Origin: Acanthaster planci
Taxonomy: Eukaryota; Echinodermata; Asteroidea; Valvatida; Acanthasteridae
Direction: 5' to 3'
Length of the DNA stretch: 17,643 bases
Assembly (NCBI RefSeq): GCF_001949145.1
Contig: NW_019091441.1
Coordinates: forward strand, 472,674 to 490,316
In this document: piece by piece, positions 1 through 9,564 of the stretch
Layout: every line of letters begins with the position of its first letter
Numbering within the stretch: position 1 is the stretch's first letter
The notes under the pieces: generated by a model
The model's input: only the letters and a program-made list of their open reading frames with translations
What the model was told of the DNA's origin: nothing
The model's database searches: none
Program-made: the position numbers and the translations under genes

Positions 1-675
1 TTGTCTCTGCCCAGTGCCACATTCATTCAGGGTATTCAATTCAGTCATATCAGCCATTTTTCCAAAGTGGATGTGACATTCAATTTGCATCTGCTTGTCA
101 TGATTTTGATCATTGAAATTTGAACCTGAAGATTTACAATTGGATGGGTTATGATTTATAGTGTCTTCACTTGATCATAGAAGAGTCAGTCACTTTTCCA
201 GCTAGCTAATGCGTATTTATGCACCTTCCAGTGTGACACTTCTATTAAAGCACATGGTGTTCATATACTTTGAACCATGAACTCCATTTGAGCAGTTGGT
301 CTCTCTTATTACTGCAATATAAAAATCACATGTTATTAGGAATAAAAATGTTTACTCATACACCGTGCCAGGAAGGACATAGGTTTCTATTGACACATAA
401 CAACCACAACTGAGAACCAACTTGGGTGTAGGAGAGACTTCAATATACCTATGAAAGTGGCAGAATAGAGAAGCCATGGGTGGCTGAGATGAGACGATGT
501 CATCCTGACTGTAGGCACGTTGGGAGATAATGAGATATATTACCACATTAGTTCCTACCTGCATTCTCAGTTGACCTGCCTGAGTACAAACATGGCTTTA
601 GAAACCTGACTTGATTGGTGTCTGTTTGTAATATTTCCATTAGTCTTTGTTGTTTGTTTTCTTTGTTGCTTTCAG
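1..675 (+). other. XPNPEP1 intron (3' part)
   Basis: This stretch precedes exon a. No segment matching the expected upstream residues (the helix before VPKG) was found in any + frame, so it is taken as intron. It ends in a clear polypyrimidine tract and CAG (652-675). The 70-residue open frame on the - strand (564-352) has no recognisable similarity. Confidence 0.7.
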
Positions 676-734
676 GTCCCTAAGGGCCATCTGACAGAGA
701 TATCAGCCTCAGATCAGCTGGAACAGTTACGAAG
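676..734 (+). CDS. XPNPEP1: XPNPEP1 exon a (VPKG...LEQLR)
   Basis: The acceptor is a pyrimidine run ending TTGCTTTCAG (666-675) and the donor is GTGCAT at 735, a weak donor after AAG. The 59-nt exon opens at a codon boundary and ends two bases into an Arg codon that the next exon completes. The peptide [19 protein letters not shown] matches the helical linker just before the catalytic core in human XPNPEP1 (VPKGGVTEIS). It carries no catalytic residue. Confidence 0.88.
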
Positions 735-3700
735 GTGCATATTGTAAACTTATAGTCTCTTAGCCGTTGCTCTTGTATAGAATAACAGAAAAAAAATTCA
801 AAAAAAGTTTTAAACATTCACTGTGCTGTTGAAACTGCAAATGATAAGCTGCATGATTCAATGTAAAACACTTCCTGCTTACTGATGTGGAAAATGGGAA
901 ATTCGACACAGAGCCTCTTACAAGCTAAGTTGAACATTCTGCAAATTTTGGCTATCTACACCAATAATATACATAAAATGAACATTCACAAATACCTCAG
1001 ACAGTCTACCTATTCAACAACATGCAACTTGACCGTGTATTAACATTTGATAATGCCTATTGAGAAGTGATAATGCCCGCACGTTTCAGACTGGCCCAGC
1101 ACATATTTATTGCCTTATTCCATGAGTGCAGTGGTCAGATTAATTTTATGGGGTGACAGGTTGAATGTTTGGCATAAAATGTTCAGCCTGTCGACAAATG
1201 AAATTGTACTTTCTGTTTCAAGAATTTGAAATGTACAATGCCTGAATAAATCCTTTGTTAACTGTCGCCATTTTGTTTTGTCACTTGGACATCAAGGTAC
1301 AACAAAGTTTTCATGTTCTGATTCAGTTTATGCTAGAACAGATATTCCTGTATATCATTGTTTCATTTCTGTCTGTATTACCTGTGATTTGTATGTATGT
1401 GCGAAAAGCCGCGACTTTGTGTACATACCTACTGCATAGGTGCAGTACACTGGTATATCAAACGGTGTATTCAGTGGTTTACCATTGATTACACTGAATA
1501 ATTCATGGCATATGATTGACAACTGTCTAATCAGATGATGGGGGTCTTATTCAGGTGTTATGGAGTAGGCAGTATGAGAAGGGTCTGTGGGTAGGTACAG
1601 GTGCTCCATAAAATAAATGATCGGTGTTGTATTTGTGTCCATCACAAGACCTTTCACAAGTTCAGTCACAAGTAACAGGGTGAACAATGACAAAGGAATG
1701 CTTTTTTTGCAGCTTATTTGAATAGCTTGTGAATTGGCTTATGAATGAATGACTTGTGATGGACTTGTAGGGACTTAAGATGGACTGGAATACAACTTTG
1801 TAAATGATAACAGTCATTACTGTTGAGGTGTTACCTGTCATTGGTTATATTTACGTAGACAGCAGGAAGACTACATCAGTCTGAGCTTCGCTACAATCTC
1901 CAGCATAGGGGCTCATGGAGCCATTATTCATTACCAAGCCAGCCCTGAAACGGATGCGCCCCTCAGCACCCAGGAGATCTATCTGTGTGACTCGGGAGGG
2001 CAGTTCAAGTAGGTTCCCATGGAATGTTTCTCCTCCAAAAATCTGGCTCCACAGAGTGGGAGCTCAGTTCCAAAGAGTACATCTTGTGATTTTGAACCCA
2101 CTAGATAGAGCCACAAAAGATTGTAATAATGATATGCTTTCAGAGCACTCATATTGTTGCCCTCTGGAATGGTAAGAAGGTTATTTTAGTGTGTAAGCAA
2201 GACAGTTGTCTTGTGAGCAACTCAACTTTTCAACTCAAAACTTTGCGTTCAGAATTAGCAATTAAGTGGTAGATATTACCCAAAATTCACCCTGTCTTAG
2301 TGGAATGAGGAAGAACTCCTCGTACTAAATTAGAAAAAGGTGAACCTTGCTATTTTTACACCTGCTCTTGGGCTGCTAGGCCCTGCGTGTGCTCTTACAT
2401 AATTGTAATGTCCCATTGGGGTTAAGGGGGGGACATTTACATGTTTAAACAAAAAAAGTTCTAAACCCTTGTACAGATTTTCCCAAACATTTAAACGGAA
2501 CTGCCCCTTTTAGAGGTTTGACGTTTCAATGGACAGAATCTGGCATTCATTTTTATAGTAAATGATGCCTCTACACAAATGTAATGTGATTTTCAGAACA
2601 CATTACTGCTCGGACATATCTAAGGAATACCATGAATTCATCAAGGGAACTTTGTATCAACTGCTTACATTGTATGAACTGTACAATTATGCATATTTGA
2701 AAGCACCAAGGAAGGCGGCAGCGACTCCTGTAAAGTGTTAATAACGTATAAATGTTTAAATGCTATGGGAAAGTTTTCTGAACTTTTTTCAACTTAAACG
2801 TAAATTCCCACCCTTAATATGGGTGACACACCAGATATGTAAACAGGTTTGTGTTTGTATGACATGGAGCAAAAGTAAGAAATTTTCGTCGGAATGTAAG
2901 GCCATGATGTTGGCATTGGGCACCCAATTTCAAAAGGTCTGCCATCAGCCCGTCTTCTCTTTACTGATTACCATGAGGGGTATAAAGCTCATATATAATC
3001 AATCCAAGATGGCCTACACAGCTTGATTTTGGTGTGGTAGTTCGGGACTGTGGAGGCCATAGCCGTATGTACATCTAACATAGGGAAATAGGAATTTGAC
3101 TGTGCTGCCCTGATTTTAGAACCACAACCTGGGAAGCGATGTTTTCTTCATGGTGGGGCTGCTGCTGCTGCTGCTGCTGCTGCTGCAGTGTAGAATGATG
3201 AGACATTGGGAACAAATAAAAAATTTCATCATGTTAACACTCCTGACATAAACAGCCATATTCCTTTTTCTCAACTTTTATATCAGGGATGGTACAACAG
3301 ATGTGACAAGGGCCATGCATCTTGGCACGCCAACACCATACCAAAAGGTAACAGAAAGGAACTTTTTTAGTTGGTTTGTTATTTAGTGAAAGAATGTCTT
3401 GGCTCACAGTTCTTGTGTTCTGTTTATCTGGATGGTCATGCTGCTTCCAAACCTGTCAACTTTTATGTAGCCTACCAGGGGCTGATTTCACGAAACTCAT
3501 CTTATCTTGCAACTTATCTTTAGGGTTCCAAGATCGATTTGACCAAACCCATCTTAAGAAAGATTGGTCGTAACTAGAAATTTGGTGGCTGTTTCATGTT
3601 TCATTGTACTCTTTCACAAAAACAGTTGTTGAAAATAAAGGGAAAGCCAAAATACGAACGTGTTGAAAAACAGTTGACTCATGTATGCTTCCAATCAGTT

Positions 3701-6700
3701 TGATAATTCCATTTTAAAAGGACGAAGGTTTTCCCGTACTGTAATATTTTTTAGCAGTTTGCTTTAATTAAAACTGCCTAATTGTAAACAATGACACTTT
3801 TCAAGTCTGTTTCTGCAGCTAGTTTTCATCCAACAAAACTGTCACATTTATAGCTCTAGGACAATACTTGTCTTTCATTTCAACGATTACTGCATGCATT
3901 TATGAGATAAGACGACCCTCAGACCAATCTTAAGTTAGGAAGAGTTTTCGACAAAGTTAGGACTTGTTGAACTTGTGTCTTCAAGTTTAGTGAAATTGAT
4001 CCTAAGACGAGTTGTAAGATAAGACAAGTTACCCTTCTTAAGACATATCTAAGCGTTTCATGAAATCAGCCACTGCTGCAGGTTGGAAAAACAGTATATA
4101 CAAAGGCTGGCACAAGCCGGGTGTTGATGCGAATACAAATGTGATTTTGGAACTTCACAGCAATTATTCAGGCAGCATAGTCATAGGAGTTATGGCATTT
4201 ATAGGGTTCACCGTGAACACATTGTGTTAATGTATCCGACCTGCCGAGAATTAAATGACCTTTCTCTTGTTTAGCCTGTAGGAAGAGCAACATTCTGTCT
4301 GTATAAAAAGTGGGTCCTCATGAATGTCTCTTGAGATTTGAACCACAAATGCATAGAATGCATAGTGACCAAGGTGTAGAAGAGGGTAGTAAGGATGATG
4401 CAAGGTCTGACAGTCTGTGGCTATAGTGCTTCTCTTGTTAGATGAGATTGACTTTGACTCACCTCATCTCACTACATTCAAAGCATTCAGTGAAACCTAT
4501 GCAAGATCTTATCCAAAGCACACGTGCTTCATATATCTGTGATGGTCCACTTCTCTTTTTTAACAGGAATGTTTCACCAGAGTACTCAAAGGTGTCATAT
4601 CTGTGGCCACTGCTGTCTTTCCCTGTGGGACAACAGGTGCGCAGTAATTTGTAGAAATACTGAAACAAATTTAATGAAAAATTTGTTGTGTCGCTTCCAA
4701 GCTCATTTTTATTTGTAATTTGTGAACAAAAATATTTTTTATCAGAACATGTAAGTGGAAATCAAAGGTATGCCAGTACCTTTTATTTTCACTTTCTTTT
4801 TTGGGGAGGGGGAAATCTGTTTTGGTTTACTAATTATAAATGGTTAATGGTTGCTAACTGAATGGCAAACTTTTAAATTTGTGGCAAATGCCCAGTCCCT
4901 TTAAATGGTTGTTTGCATTTTGGGGAATACGAAAAAAGGATTCCAGTTGATCATGGCCACTGTGTGATTAAGAAATTTTGAAAAATCATGAATGCATTTT
5001 GAATACAGTGTTCAAGGGTGTAGATTGTTCAAGTTACATTGATCTTGGTAATGGACCATTTACTAATTAAAATTCAGAAATGCCACTAAAGCTGGTTAGT
5101 CACAGCATTCTGGTGCCGGTACAGAACCCTGATGGAAGAATTGCAACTGATCTTGACTCATTTATTCTTTACCTACTAGGCAGTATGATAGACTCCTTTG
5201 CTCGGCGTTCCCTGTGGGAAGCTGGCCTGGACTACCTCCACGGTACCGGCCATGGGGTGGGGGCTTTCCTGAATGTTCATGAAGGCCCCCAGCAAATCAG
5301 CTGTAAGGTGACTGCCTTTGATGCAGCCCTTGAAGCTGGAGTCTTCATGTCAGATGGTGAGGAGAATGACTGTGGGAATGGGCCTTAGTGGGGGGGTTAG
5401 AGGAGGATGTGTCTCATGGATAGGACAGTTGGGTTACTTGCTAGGTTACTACATTAGTGTTTGACATTATGTTGAGGTAACGTTGTTAATGCGATATATT
5501 TAGGCCATCACAAGACCATGAGGAAACCTGTATCCTGTCTGAATTCAAGTGACAGGCTATTCAAATGAGCTGTAACAAAAGCATTACTTTGTTATTGTTC
5601 GCCCTGTTGCTTGTGACTAGTCTTATTTTTGGTCTTATGAATGATGTGGTGTTGTAACGGTTTTGACTACACCATTGCATTAAGGTTGATGTTACGGTAA
5701 AAAGGGAAACTGACTTTGGCTGGTAACATGCTTTTTCATCTGAGCTATGGACCCATATTTTGGCTGTAGTATTTATTGAATATTGATAGTTATTGAGCCC
5801 TAAATTTCAGGTTTGCTGCATTGTGTAATTGAACCTGTAGATACTTTGTGAGGTTCTCGGCTCAAATACCACTCCATTAAATATCTGAGTATTTAACCTT
5901 GTTGTCAAAAGATTGTTAATTCCAAAGTGTTTTAAGCTTTAATGCCCTCATTCAAGCTTACCCTTCTGCTGTGCCAATTCTTTAGCATGTTTTCTCTGAC
6001 TGAGATGCAGCAAATGAGTAATAGTCCAAGGACAACAATTTTGAACAGAAAAAAGTGAACAGTTTTGTTCATTTTGCTAAAGTAATCATGCTTTGCAGCC
6101 TATTTGGAGTCTTACCTGTTTCCAATTCCCCCAAATTAATACTGTCTGTCAATGCTTTACCGTCATGAGTCATGTTCACTCATGTTTGCACTTTCACTGA
6201 ATATTTTCAGACCACTGACTAAGCAGCTTTATGTACAGTGCTGGTCTAGATGTTGAATCATTAAAAGTCTGCTACAGACATTTCTCTGTTAGCGCATCCC
6301 CCCTAAAAAAAATAAGTTTGAAAAAATATTTTCCCAAATTTATCACATGAAAAGTGCTTTCTTTTGAACATGTGACTTGCATCAATTTTTTTCTTGATTT
6401 TCCCTTTAGCAAGCAAGTAGTATGTTCTCTCACTGGTGGGAGTTTTTAGCCACAATGCTCATGTTTATAAAGCAAAAGTGATTATGGCCTGAAATTGCCT
6501 TTCTGCTCCATGTTGGAATGAGAGGTGTATTTTTACATAGTATCAGTGTTCTTATGGTGGGAAAAGATTGCCTGTGTACAGGATCATGCCTTAATGGTGC
6601 AGGCCATGCTGGGCATGTGTGGCCAGTTTTTGGTGGGGTGCAGTCTTCGCATCTGTGCCATGTGCAAAGTTGAAATGGACAAATGGCCCGTACAATCCTT

Positions 6701-9257
6701 TCTCCTTTGCCGTATATTGGTACTTCTACAAAGAGTAGTGTTGACACTGAGACCTTGCAAGACCGCACAAGGCCAACACAAGGCGCCCAGTCTGAATTTA
6801 AGTCACAAGCTATTATAATGTACTGTAACAAAAGCATTCCTTTGTCACACTGTTACTTGTGACTGGTCTTGTGATGGCAACAACTGACAAAGAATGAATG
6901 GGGCAGAAACTAGTACTTTACTTGGGAGGCATAAACGGAAATCCTCATGTAAGTGTTTCAAGAGAGGGAGATTATAATGACAAGGTTAACTGCCTTTCTT
7001 TGTGCAGAACCTGGATATTATGAGGATGGAGAATTTGGCATACGAATTGAAAACATCGTACTCATCAAACCAGTTGAAACAAAGGTAGAACAAATTGTTT
7101 GATTCCTTTTCAAATTAAGTAAAATCAAGTGCTACTAAAGCAAAGGAGATTACATATATCCTCTGAAAGTGATATTACTTGTACCCTTCTGACCCATGGC
7201 CATGGGACAGGAGGGGTGTCATTACAACATCTATCTCTTCTCTTATTTACCACTGCTGCAAATCCTTCAAACTTTGTTGTTATTTCTTTAAAGTACAATT
7301 TCAGAAATACTGGTTTCCTGACGTTTGAGACAGTGACCCTTGTGCCAATACAGACCAAGATGATTGAGCCCTCTTTGCTCTCAGAGGCAGAGGTAAATTG
7401 TTTTCTTTTTGTCAGTAATACTGCAAGAGAAAATGTCATTATTTCTGTAGGAAACCAACTAATGGCTTTGTGCACATCGTGACTCCCTGAAAATAGGAAA
7501 GCAGAATTTAAATAGGATTTCTTGGGCCCTTATGCTCCATTTTCTGTTGGACGTTTTTTGCCAGGTTGTTACATGTATATGCATTTTGCCCACAGAAATT
7601 TGCATATCACTAAAATGGTATTTGTGAGCAAGGTTAGATTTTTGCCTGCATGATCTCACTCACAGCACACCAGGCAGTACAACGCCATCTATAGTTTGTT
7701 AATAGATGTCTTTGTGCCTTCATCTGTTTGCTTAAGAAGCAACAACCACCCTGTGAAGAGTGAGGGTTTGCTGGCAGTCACTTTTGTCTAGTGCTCCCAA
7801 CTACTGTCTGCTCTGTGCAGGATCAATATAGATTGTTTGTACATAGCATTAATGCTCAGTTGGTTGGGACCATGAGACTAAGCACATACAGGTTTGTGTA
7901 CATGTGCCCTAGGGCAGGCTGAGCACTCTCAGTCTTTATCAGATTGTGTGATTGAGGAATGTGTGCCAGGTATCCAGTCAAAATGATTCCCAGCAACCAC
8001 TCCTGTATACCATTGATGAGGGGATACTCCCAGGCAGAGTGGATTCTGGGTAGTTTTTCTGGATGAATTGGTAAAGGGGTTTACCCACACAAAACAGTTG
8101 TTGATGGTGGAGGGTCCAAAGGCATCATTATGAGACAAAACAATAGTTCTTGACAATTGTTTTTGTTCTGGTTGATTTTTTTCTGTTTTTCTGAAACCTG
8201 GTTGTACCAAAGTCTGCCCAGTTTGCTGTTAGTTTTGAGAGCTATGGGTCAGGTAGTCTGGGCTGTTTTTTTATCTTAACAACTTTACACCGGAGGATTA
8301 TGTGTAAATGTGATCTGGATTTCTACTTACAGGCACAGCTGACAAGTGAAAATATCAAGCGTGCCCTCACCCCTGGCTGACATTTAAAAATGCTAGTCCC
8401 CCATTTGTCATGCACACAAACACAAAACCTGAGTGAGAAGTTTATGGAGGTGGACCATATGTGATCAGCTCCACCAAAATGGGTATTATGGGACTTTTTT
8501 TTTCAAAATGAGTTACATACACATTTGAATTGGTTACATTATAAGGTTTAATTTGGTGAAGGTTTGAACCCTGTGGCATTTTGCAATCTGGAGATATACA
8601 TGAATTGATTTTCGCATAATCGTATCGTATACATTTTCCAAACTAATTTCAGATATAAAGCCCTTTAAACACAGGAAGTGGAAAAAGAAATCAGCCAAGA
8701 AGAGAGTTTCTTGATTCCCGTAGCAACAGTTAGGTTTCTTGTATGAATTGTGGAAGTACTGATATAATAGAAGCCAATAAACCAAGAAGGAAAAAATCAC
8801 CCAGTCCACATAAAAAAGCCCTTTGTGTGAAATAGCACAGCGTCCCTTAATACCCTTTTTTTGCAGAGCGGGTCACATATGCTGAACTTGGTTGCATGGC
8901 CTCTTGTGGTAGCAAATACCACTCCATTGCCACGCACTCTGCCATGTTGCAAAGTATGAGGTTGCAATAAGTAATATCCTACAAATACTATTCAATTGAC
9001 TCTTGAAGTTCCGCATTTGTGGCATTTGGCTGTATGTCAAAAGTTGAAAATTTTGGGCCAAAGAAAGTCTGTCTGCAAGTGATAAATGTTTCTTTTTTCT
9101 TATGCTTGTTGGCGACCGTCTCTTATCGTCTTGTTAGATATCCTGGCTAAATGACTACCATGCCAAGTGTCGTGATATCGTTGGTGCTGAACTGGAGAGA
9201 CAAGGCCGTTTGGATGCCCTAGCGTGGCTGCACAGAGAAACACAGCCCCTGGGATGA
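676..9257 (+). CDS. XPNPEP1: Xaa-Pro aminopeptidase 1, cytosolic (3' half of gene, 8 exons)
   Basis: Seen: coding exons join(676-734, 1859-2008, 3287-3347, 4567-4636, 5180-5356, 7008-7084, 7294-7392, 9138-9257) give 813 nt in one frame (270 aa plus TGA), with AG/GT at every internal junction. The product aligns end to end with the C-terminal catalytic (M24, pita-bread) domain of human XPNPEP1 from about residue 355; the human protein is 623 aa, so roughly 350 residues lie upstream of the window. Metal ligands, human numbering recalled: Asp415 (CDSGG, codon 1989-1991), Asp426 (GTTDVT, 3300-3302), His489 (GTGHGVG, 5251-5253), Glu523 (DEPGYY, codon split 5356/7008-7009) and Glu537 (RIENI, 7049-7051). 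Catalytic-pocket His395 (GAIIHY) and His498 (NVHEGP, 5278-5280) are also kept. Family knowledge: a Mn-dependent homodimeric cytosolic enzyme that removes the N-terminal residue of X-Pro peptides such as bradykinin. The protein ends at RETQPLG without the hydrophobic GPI tail of XPNPEP2, so XPNPEP1 is the better call. Confidence 0.95.
735..1858 (+). other. XPNPEP1 intron a/b
   Basis: A 1124-bp GT-AG intron. It holds a TCACAAG-family inverted-repeat element (1638-1763) and a small perfect hairpin (TATTCAGTG at 1468-1476 with CACTGAATA at 1492-1500). Nothing else recognised. Confidence 0.8.
1638..1763 (-). mobile_element. MITE-like element, TCACAAG family copy 1
   Basis: Bounded by perfect 11-bp terminal inverted repeats TCCATCACAAG (1638-1648) and CTTGTGATGGA (1753-1763), with further TCACAAG/CTTGTGA motifs inside. 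Its reverse complement aligns along most of its length with copies at about 5505-5649 and 6745-6877, including AAAAGCATTCCTTTGT-like and CCCTGTTACTTGTGACT-like blocks. It is too short to code for a transposase. No target-site duplication was clear. Non-autonomous DNA transposon is an inference. Confidence 0.65.
1859..2008 (+). CDS. XPNPEP1: XPNPEP1 exon b (His395 and first metal Asp)
   Basis: The acceptor is TTTACGTAG (1850-1858) and the donor is GTAGGT (2009-2014). The first base completes AGA (Arg), after which [10 protein letters not shown] runs on, matching human RQQADFVDLSF. The 150-nt exon encodes GAIIHY, holding the counterpart of His395, and LCDSGG, holding metal ligand Asp415. A Cys precedes this Asp where the human enzyme has Ile. 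The donor choice at 2009 is forced by the frame: it leaves AA, and the G opening the next exon makes Lys. Confidence 0.92.
2009..3286 (+). other. XPNPEP1 intron b/c
   Basis: A 1278-bp GT-AG intron. It contains a (CTG)9 tract at 3159-3185. The open frames within it (for example 2760-3026) show no recognisable protein similarity and look fortuitous. Confidence 0.8.
3158..3187 (+). repeat. (CTG)9 trinucleotide microsatellite
   Basis: Nine uninterrupted CTG units at 3159-3185, running into CAGTG, inside an intron about 100 bp before the exon c acceptor. A (CAG)9 tract of equal length lies at 9878-9904 in the opposite orientation. Confidence 0.97.
3287..3347 (+). CDS. XPNPEP1: XPNPEP1 exon c (second metal Asp)
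   Basis: The acceptor is TTTTATATCAG (3276-3286) and the donor is GTAACA (3348). The 61-nt exon supplies the last base of Lys and then 20 codons, starting [15 protein letters not shown]. The fifth of these codons (3300-3302) is the bridging metal ligand equivalent to Asp426. It ends on a complete codon. Confidence 0.92.
3348..4566 (+). other. XPNPEP1 intron c/d
   Basis: A 1219-bp GT-AG intron. About half is a TIR element at 3480-4071. No additional exon is needed by the protein alignment across this junction, since Lys at 3347 is followed directly by the conserved ECFT. Confidence 0.8.
3480..4071. mobile_element. 592-bp terminal-inverted-repeat element (non-autonomous)
   Basis: The left end GGCTGATTTCACGAAAC (from 3480) is matched in reverse complement by the right end (GGCTGATTTCATGAAAC, ending 4071), with one mismatch in 17. 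Subterminal blocks are also inverted: CTTATCTTGCAACTTATCTTTA near 3500 pairs with the complement of a TAAGACGAGTTGTAAGATAAG block near 4005-4025. About 30 bp more spacer is present on the right arm. There is no long open frame, so it resembles a MITE. Superfamily unassigned, and no convincing target-site duplication was seen. Confidence 0.72.
4567..4636 (+). CDS. XPNPEP1: XPNPEP1 exon d (ECFTRVLKG...)
   Basis: The acceptor is CTTTTTTAACAG (ending 4566) and the donor is GTGCGC (4637). The 70-nt exon encodes [18 protein letters not shown] and then PCGTT plus one base. It aligns without gaps to human ECFTYVLKGHIAVSAAVFPTGTK, the helix between the second metal Asp and the His ligand. Other-frame readings of this interval do not align with the family. 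Confidence 0.92.
4637..5179 (+). other. XPNPEP1 intron d/e
   Basis: A 543-bp GT-AG intron, AT-rich with several T and A runs. I see no repeat or conserved element in it. Confidence 0.8.
5180..5356 (+). CDS. XPNPEP1: XPNPEP1 exon e (catalytic histidines)
   Basis: The acceptor is CTTTACCTACTAG (ending 5179) and the donor is GTGAGG (5357). The 177-nt exon is the best conserved segment: [20 protein letters not shown] is followed by [13 protein letters not shown]. It holds metal ligand His489 (5251-5253) and proton-shuttle His498 (5278-5280). After HEGP the loop [17 protein letters not shown] is one residue longer than the human loop. The exon ends one base into the Glu523 codon. Open reading continues 150 bp or so upstream of the acceptor, but that part does not align with the family. 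Confidence 0.95.
5505..5649 (+). mobile_element. MITE-like element, TCACAAG family copy 2
   Basis: Begins CCATCACAAGACC (5505-5517). The opposite end (GGTCTTATGAATGATGTGG, about 5631-5649) is a decayed inverted copy of this terminus. The core from about 5540 to 5625 aligns with copy 3 in the same orientation and with copy 1 in reverse complement (GTAACAAAAGCATT, CTTGTGACT). End points are approximate. Confidence 0.6.
6745..6877 (+). mobile_element. MITE-like element, TCACAAG family copy 3
   Basis: The right terminus GGTCTTGTGATGG (6865-6877) is the exact reverse complement of the left terminus of copy 2. The core from about 6789 (GTCTGAATTTAAGTCACAAG) through CTGTAACAAAAGCATT matches copy 2 closely. 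The left end is degenerate (CTTGCAAGACCGCACAAGG), so its boundary is approximate. Confidence 0.6.
7008..7084 (+). CDS. XPNPEP1: XPNPEP1 exon f (two Glu metal ligands)
   Basis: The acceptor is CTTTCTTTGTGCAG (ending 7007) and the donor is GTAGAA (7085). Two bases complete the Glu of DEPGYY, and 25 codons follow. The last metal ligand, equivalent to human Glu537, is in GIRIENIV (7049-7051). The match to human [18 protein letters not shown] is nearly exact. It ends on a complete codon (PVETK). Confidence 0.95.
7294..7392 (+). CDS. XPNPEP1: XPNPEP1 exon g ([10 protein letters not shown])
   Basis: The acceptor is TATTTCTTTAAAG (ending 7293) and the donor is GTAAAT (7393). Exactly 33 codons, both ends on codon boundaries. 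[16 protein letters not shown] aligns to human [16 protein letters not shown], the last strand of the pita-bread fold. The intron before it (7085-7293, 209 bp) is the shortest in the window. Confidence 0.94.
7393..9137 (+). other. XPNPEP1 intron g/h
   Basis: A 1745-bp GT-AG intron, the longest in the window. It has a small CATCTAT/ATAGATG hairpin near 7686-7708. I recognise no repeat family, RNA gene or exon here. Confidence 0.78.
9138..9257 (+). CDS. XPNPEP1: XPNPEP1 terminal coding exon
   Basis: The acceptor is TCTTATCGTCTTGTTAG (ending 9137). It encodes [20 protein letters not shown] and then [19 protein letters not shown], with TGA at 9255-9257. Human XPNPEP1 ends WLIRETQPISKQH, so this protein stops about three residues earlier. 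The exon continues into 3' UTR of unknown length. Confidence 0.94.
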   Translation: MSWLNDYHAKCRDIVGAELERQGRLDALAWLHRETQPLG

Positions 9258-9564
9258 GCTATTTCACAACCCCTAAACTAATCCCACCAAGAAATACACT
9301 CTACTGAATAGGACAAGAAATACACTGACAATTTTAGGGAAGTTTTGCTGTCAGGTCCAGGATGTATTTTTGGCATGTTTTTATCTCTGGAAGATATTAC
9401 ACATTTTAAACCTTGAATTACCTGAACAGTTCATATCTTCAAAGTGGAATTTTTGAAACTGACGAGAATTCCAAACCAACTAAAATGTAATCTGCCATGT
9501 ATTCTCCATCATCGTTTTTATTGTCCATGTATTGTCCATAACCATTTACCACTTAAGTCTCTTG
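9258..9564 (+). other. XPNPEP1 3' UTR, proximal part
   Basis: Sequence following the TGA. By eye I found no AATAAA or ATTAAA between the stop and the TTAA element that begins at 9565. The first ATTAAA is at 10494-10499 and the first AATAAA at 11862-11867. The 3' UTR end therefore cannot be placed. Confidence 0.5.

Larger units (their letters stand above)
5357..7007 (+). other. XPNPEP1 intron e/f
   Basis: A 1651-bp GT-AG intron that interrupts the Glu523 codon. It holds two TCACAAG-family copies (about 5505-5649 and 6745-6877). Open frames near 6430-6837 on both strands partly overlap the second copy and have no recognisable similarity. Confidence 0.8.

Noticed and set aside
1468-1500. Nine-bp perfect hairpin considered as an RNA or terminator-like structure
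   Set aside because: Isolated in an intron, no flanking motif, and a stem of this size is expected by chance in 17 kb.
5080-5179. Upstream extension of the exon e reading frame, starting at an ATG at 5080
   Set aside because: The residues before 5180 do not align with XPNPEP1, a good TAG acceptor sits at 5177-5179, and exon d joins there in frame to restore the family alignment without a gap.
6430-6837. 135-codon - strand and 97-codon + strand frames in intron e/f
   Set aside because: They overlap each other on opposite strands and run into a repeat element; no family match.
7125-7482. Open frames of about 117 codons on both strands around 7.1-7.5 kb
   Set aside because: These are shadows of, or read-through around, XPNPEP1 exon g; only 7294-7392 on + aligns with the family.
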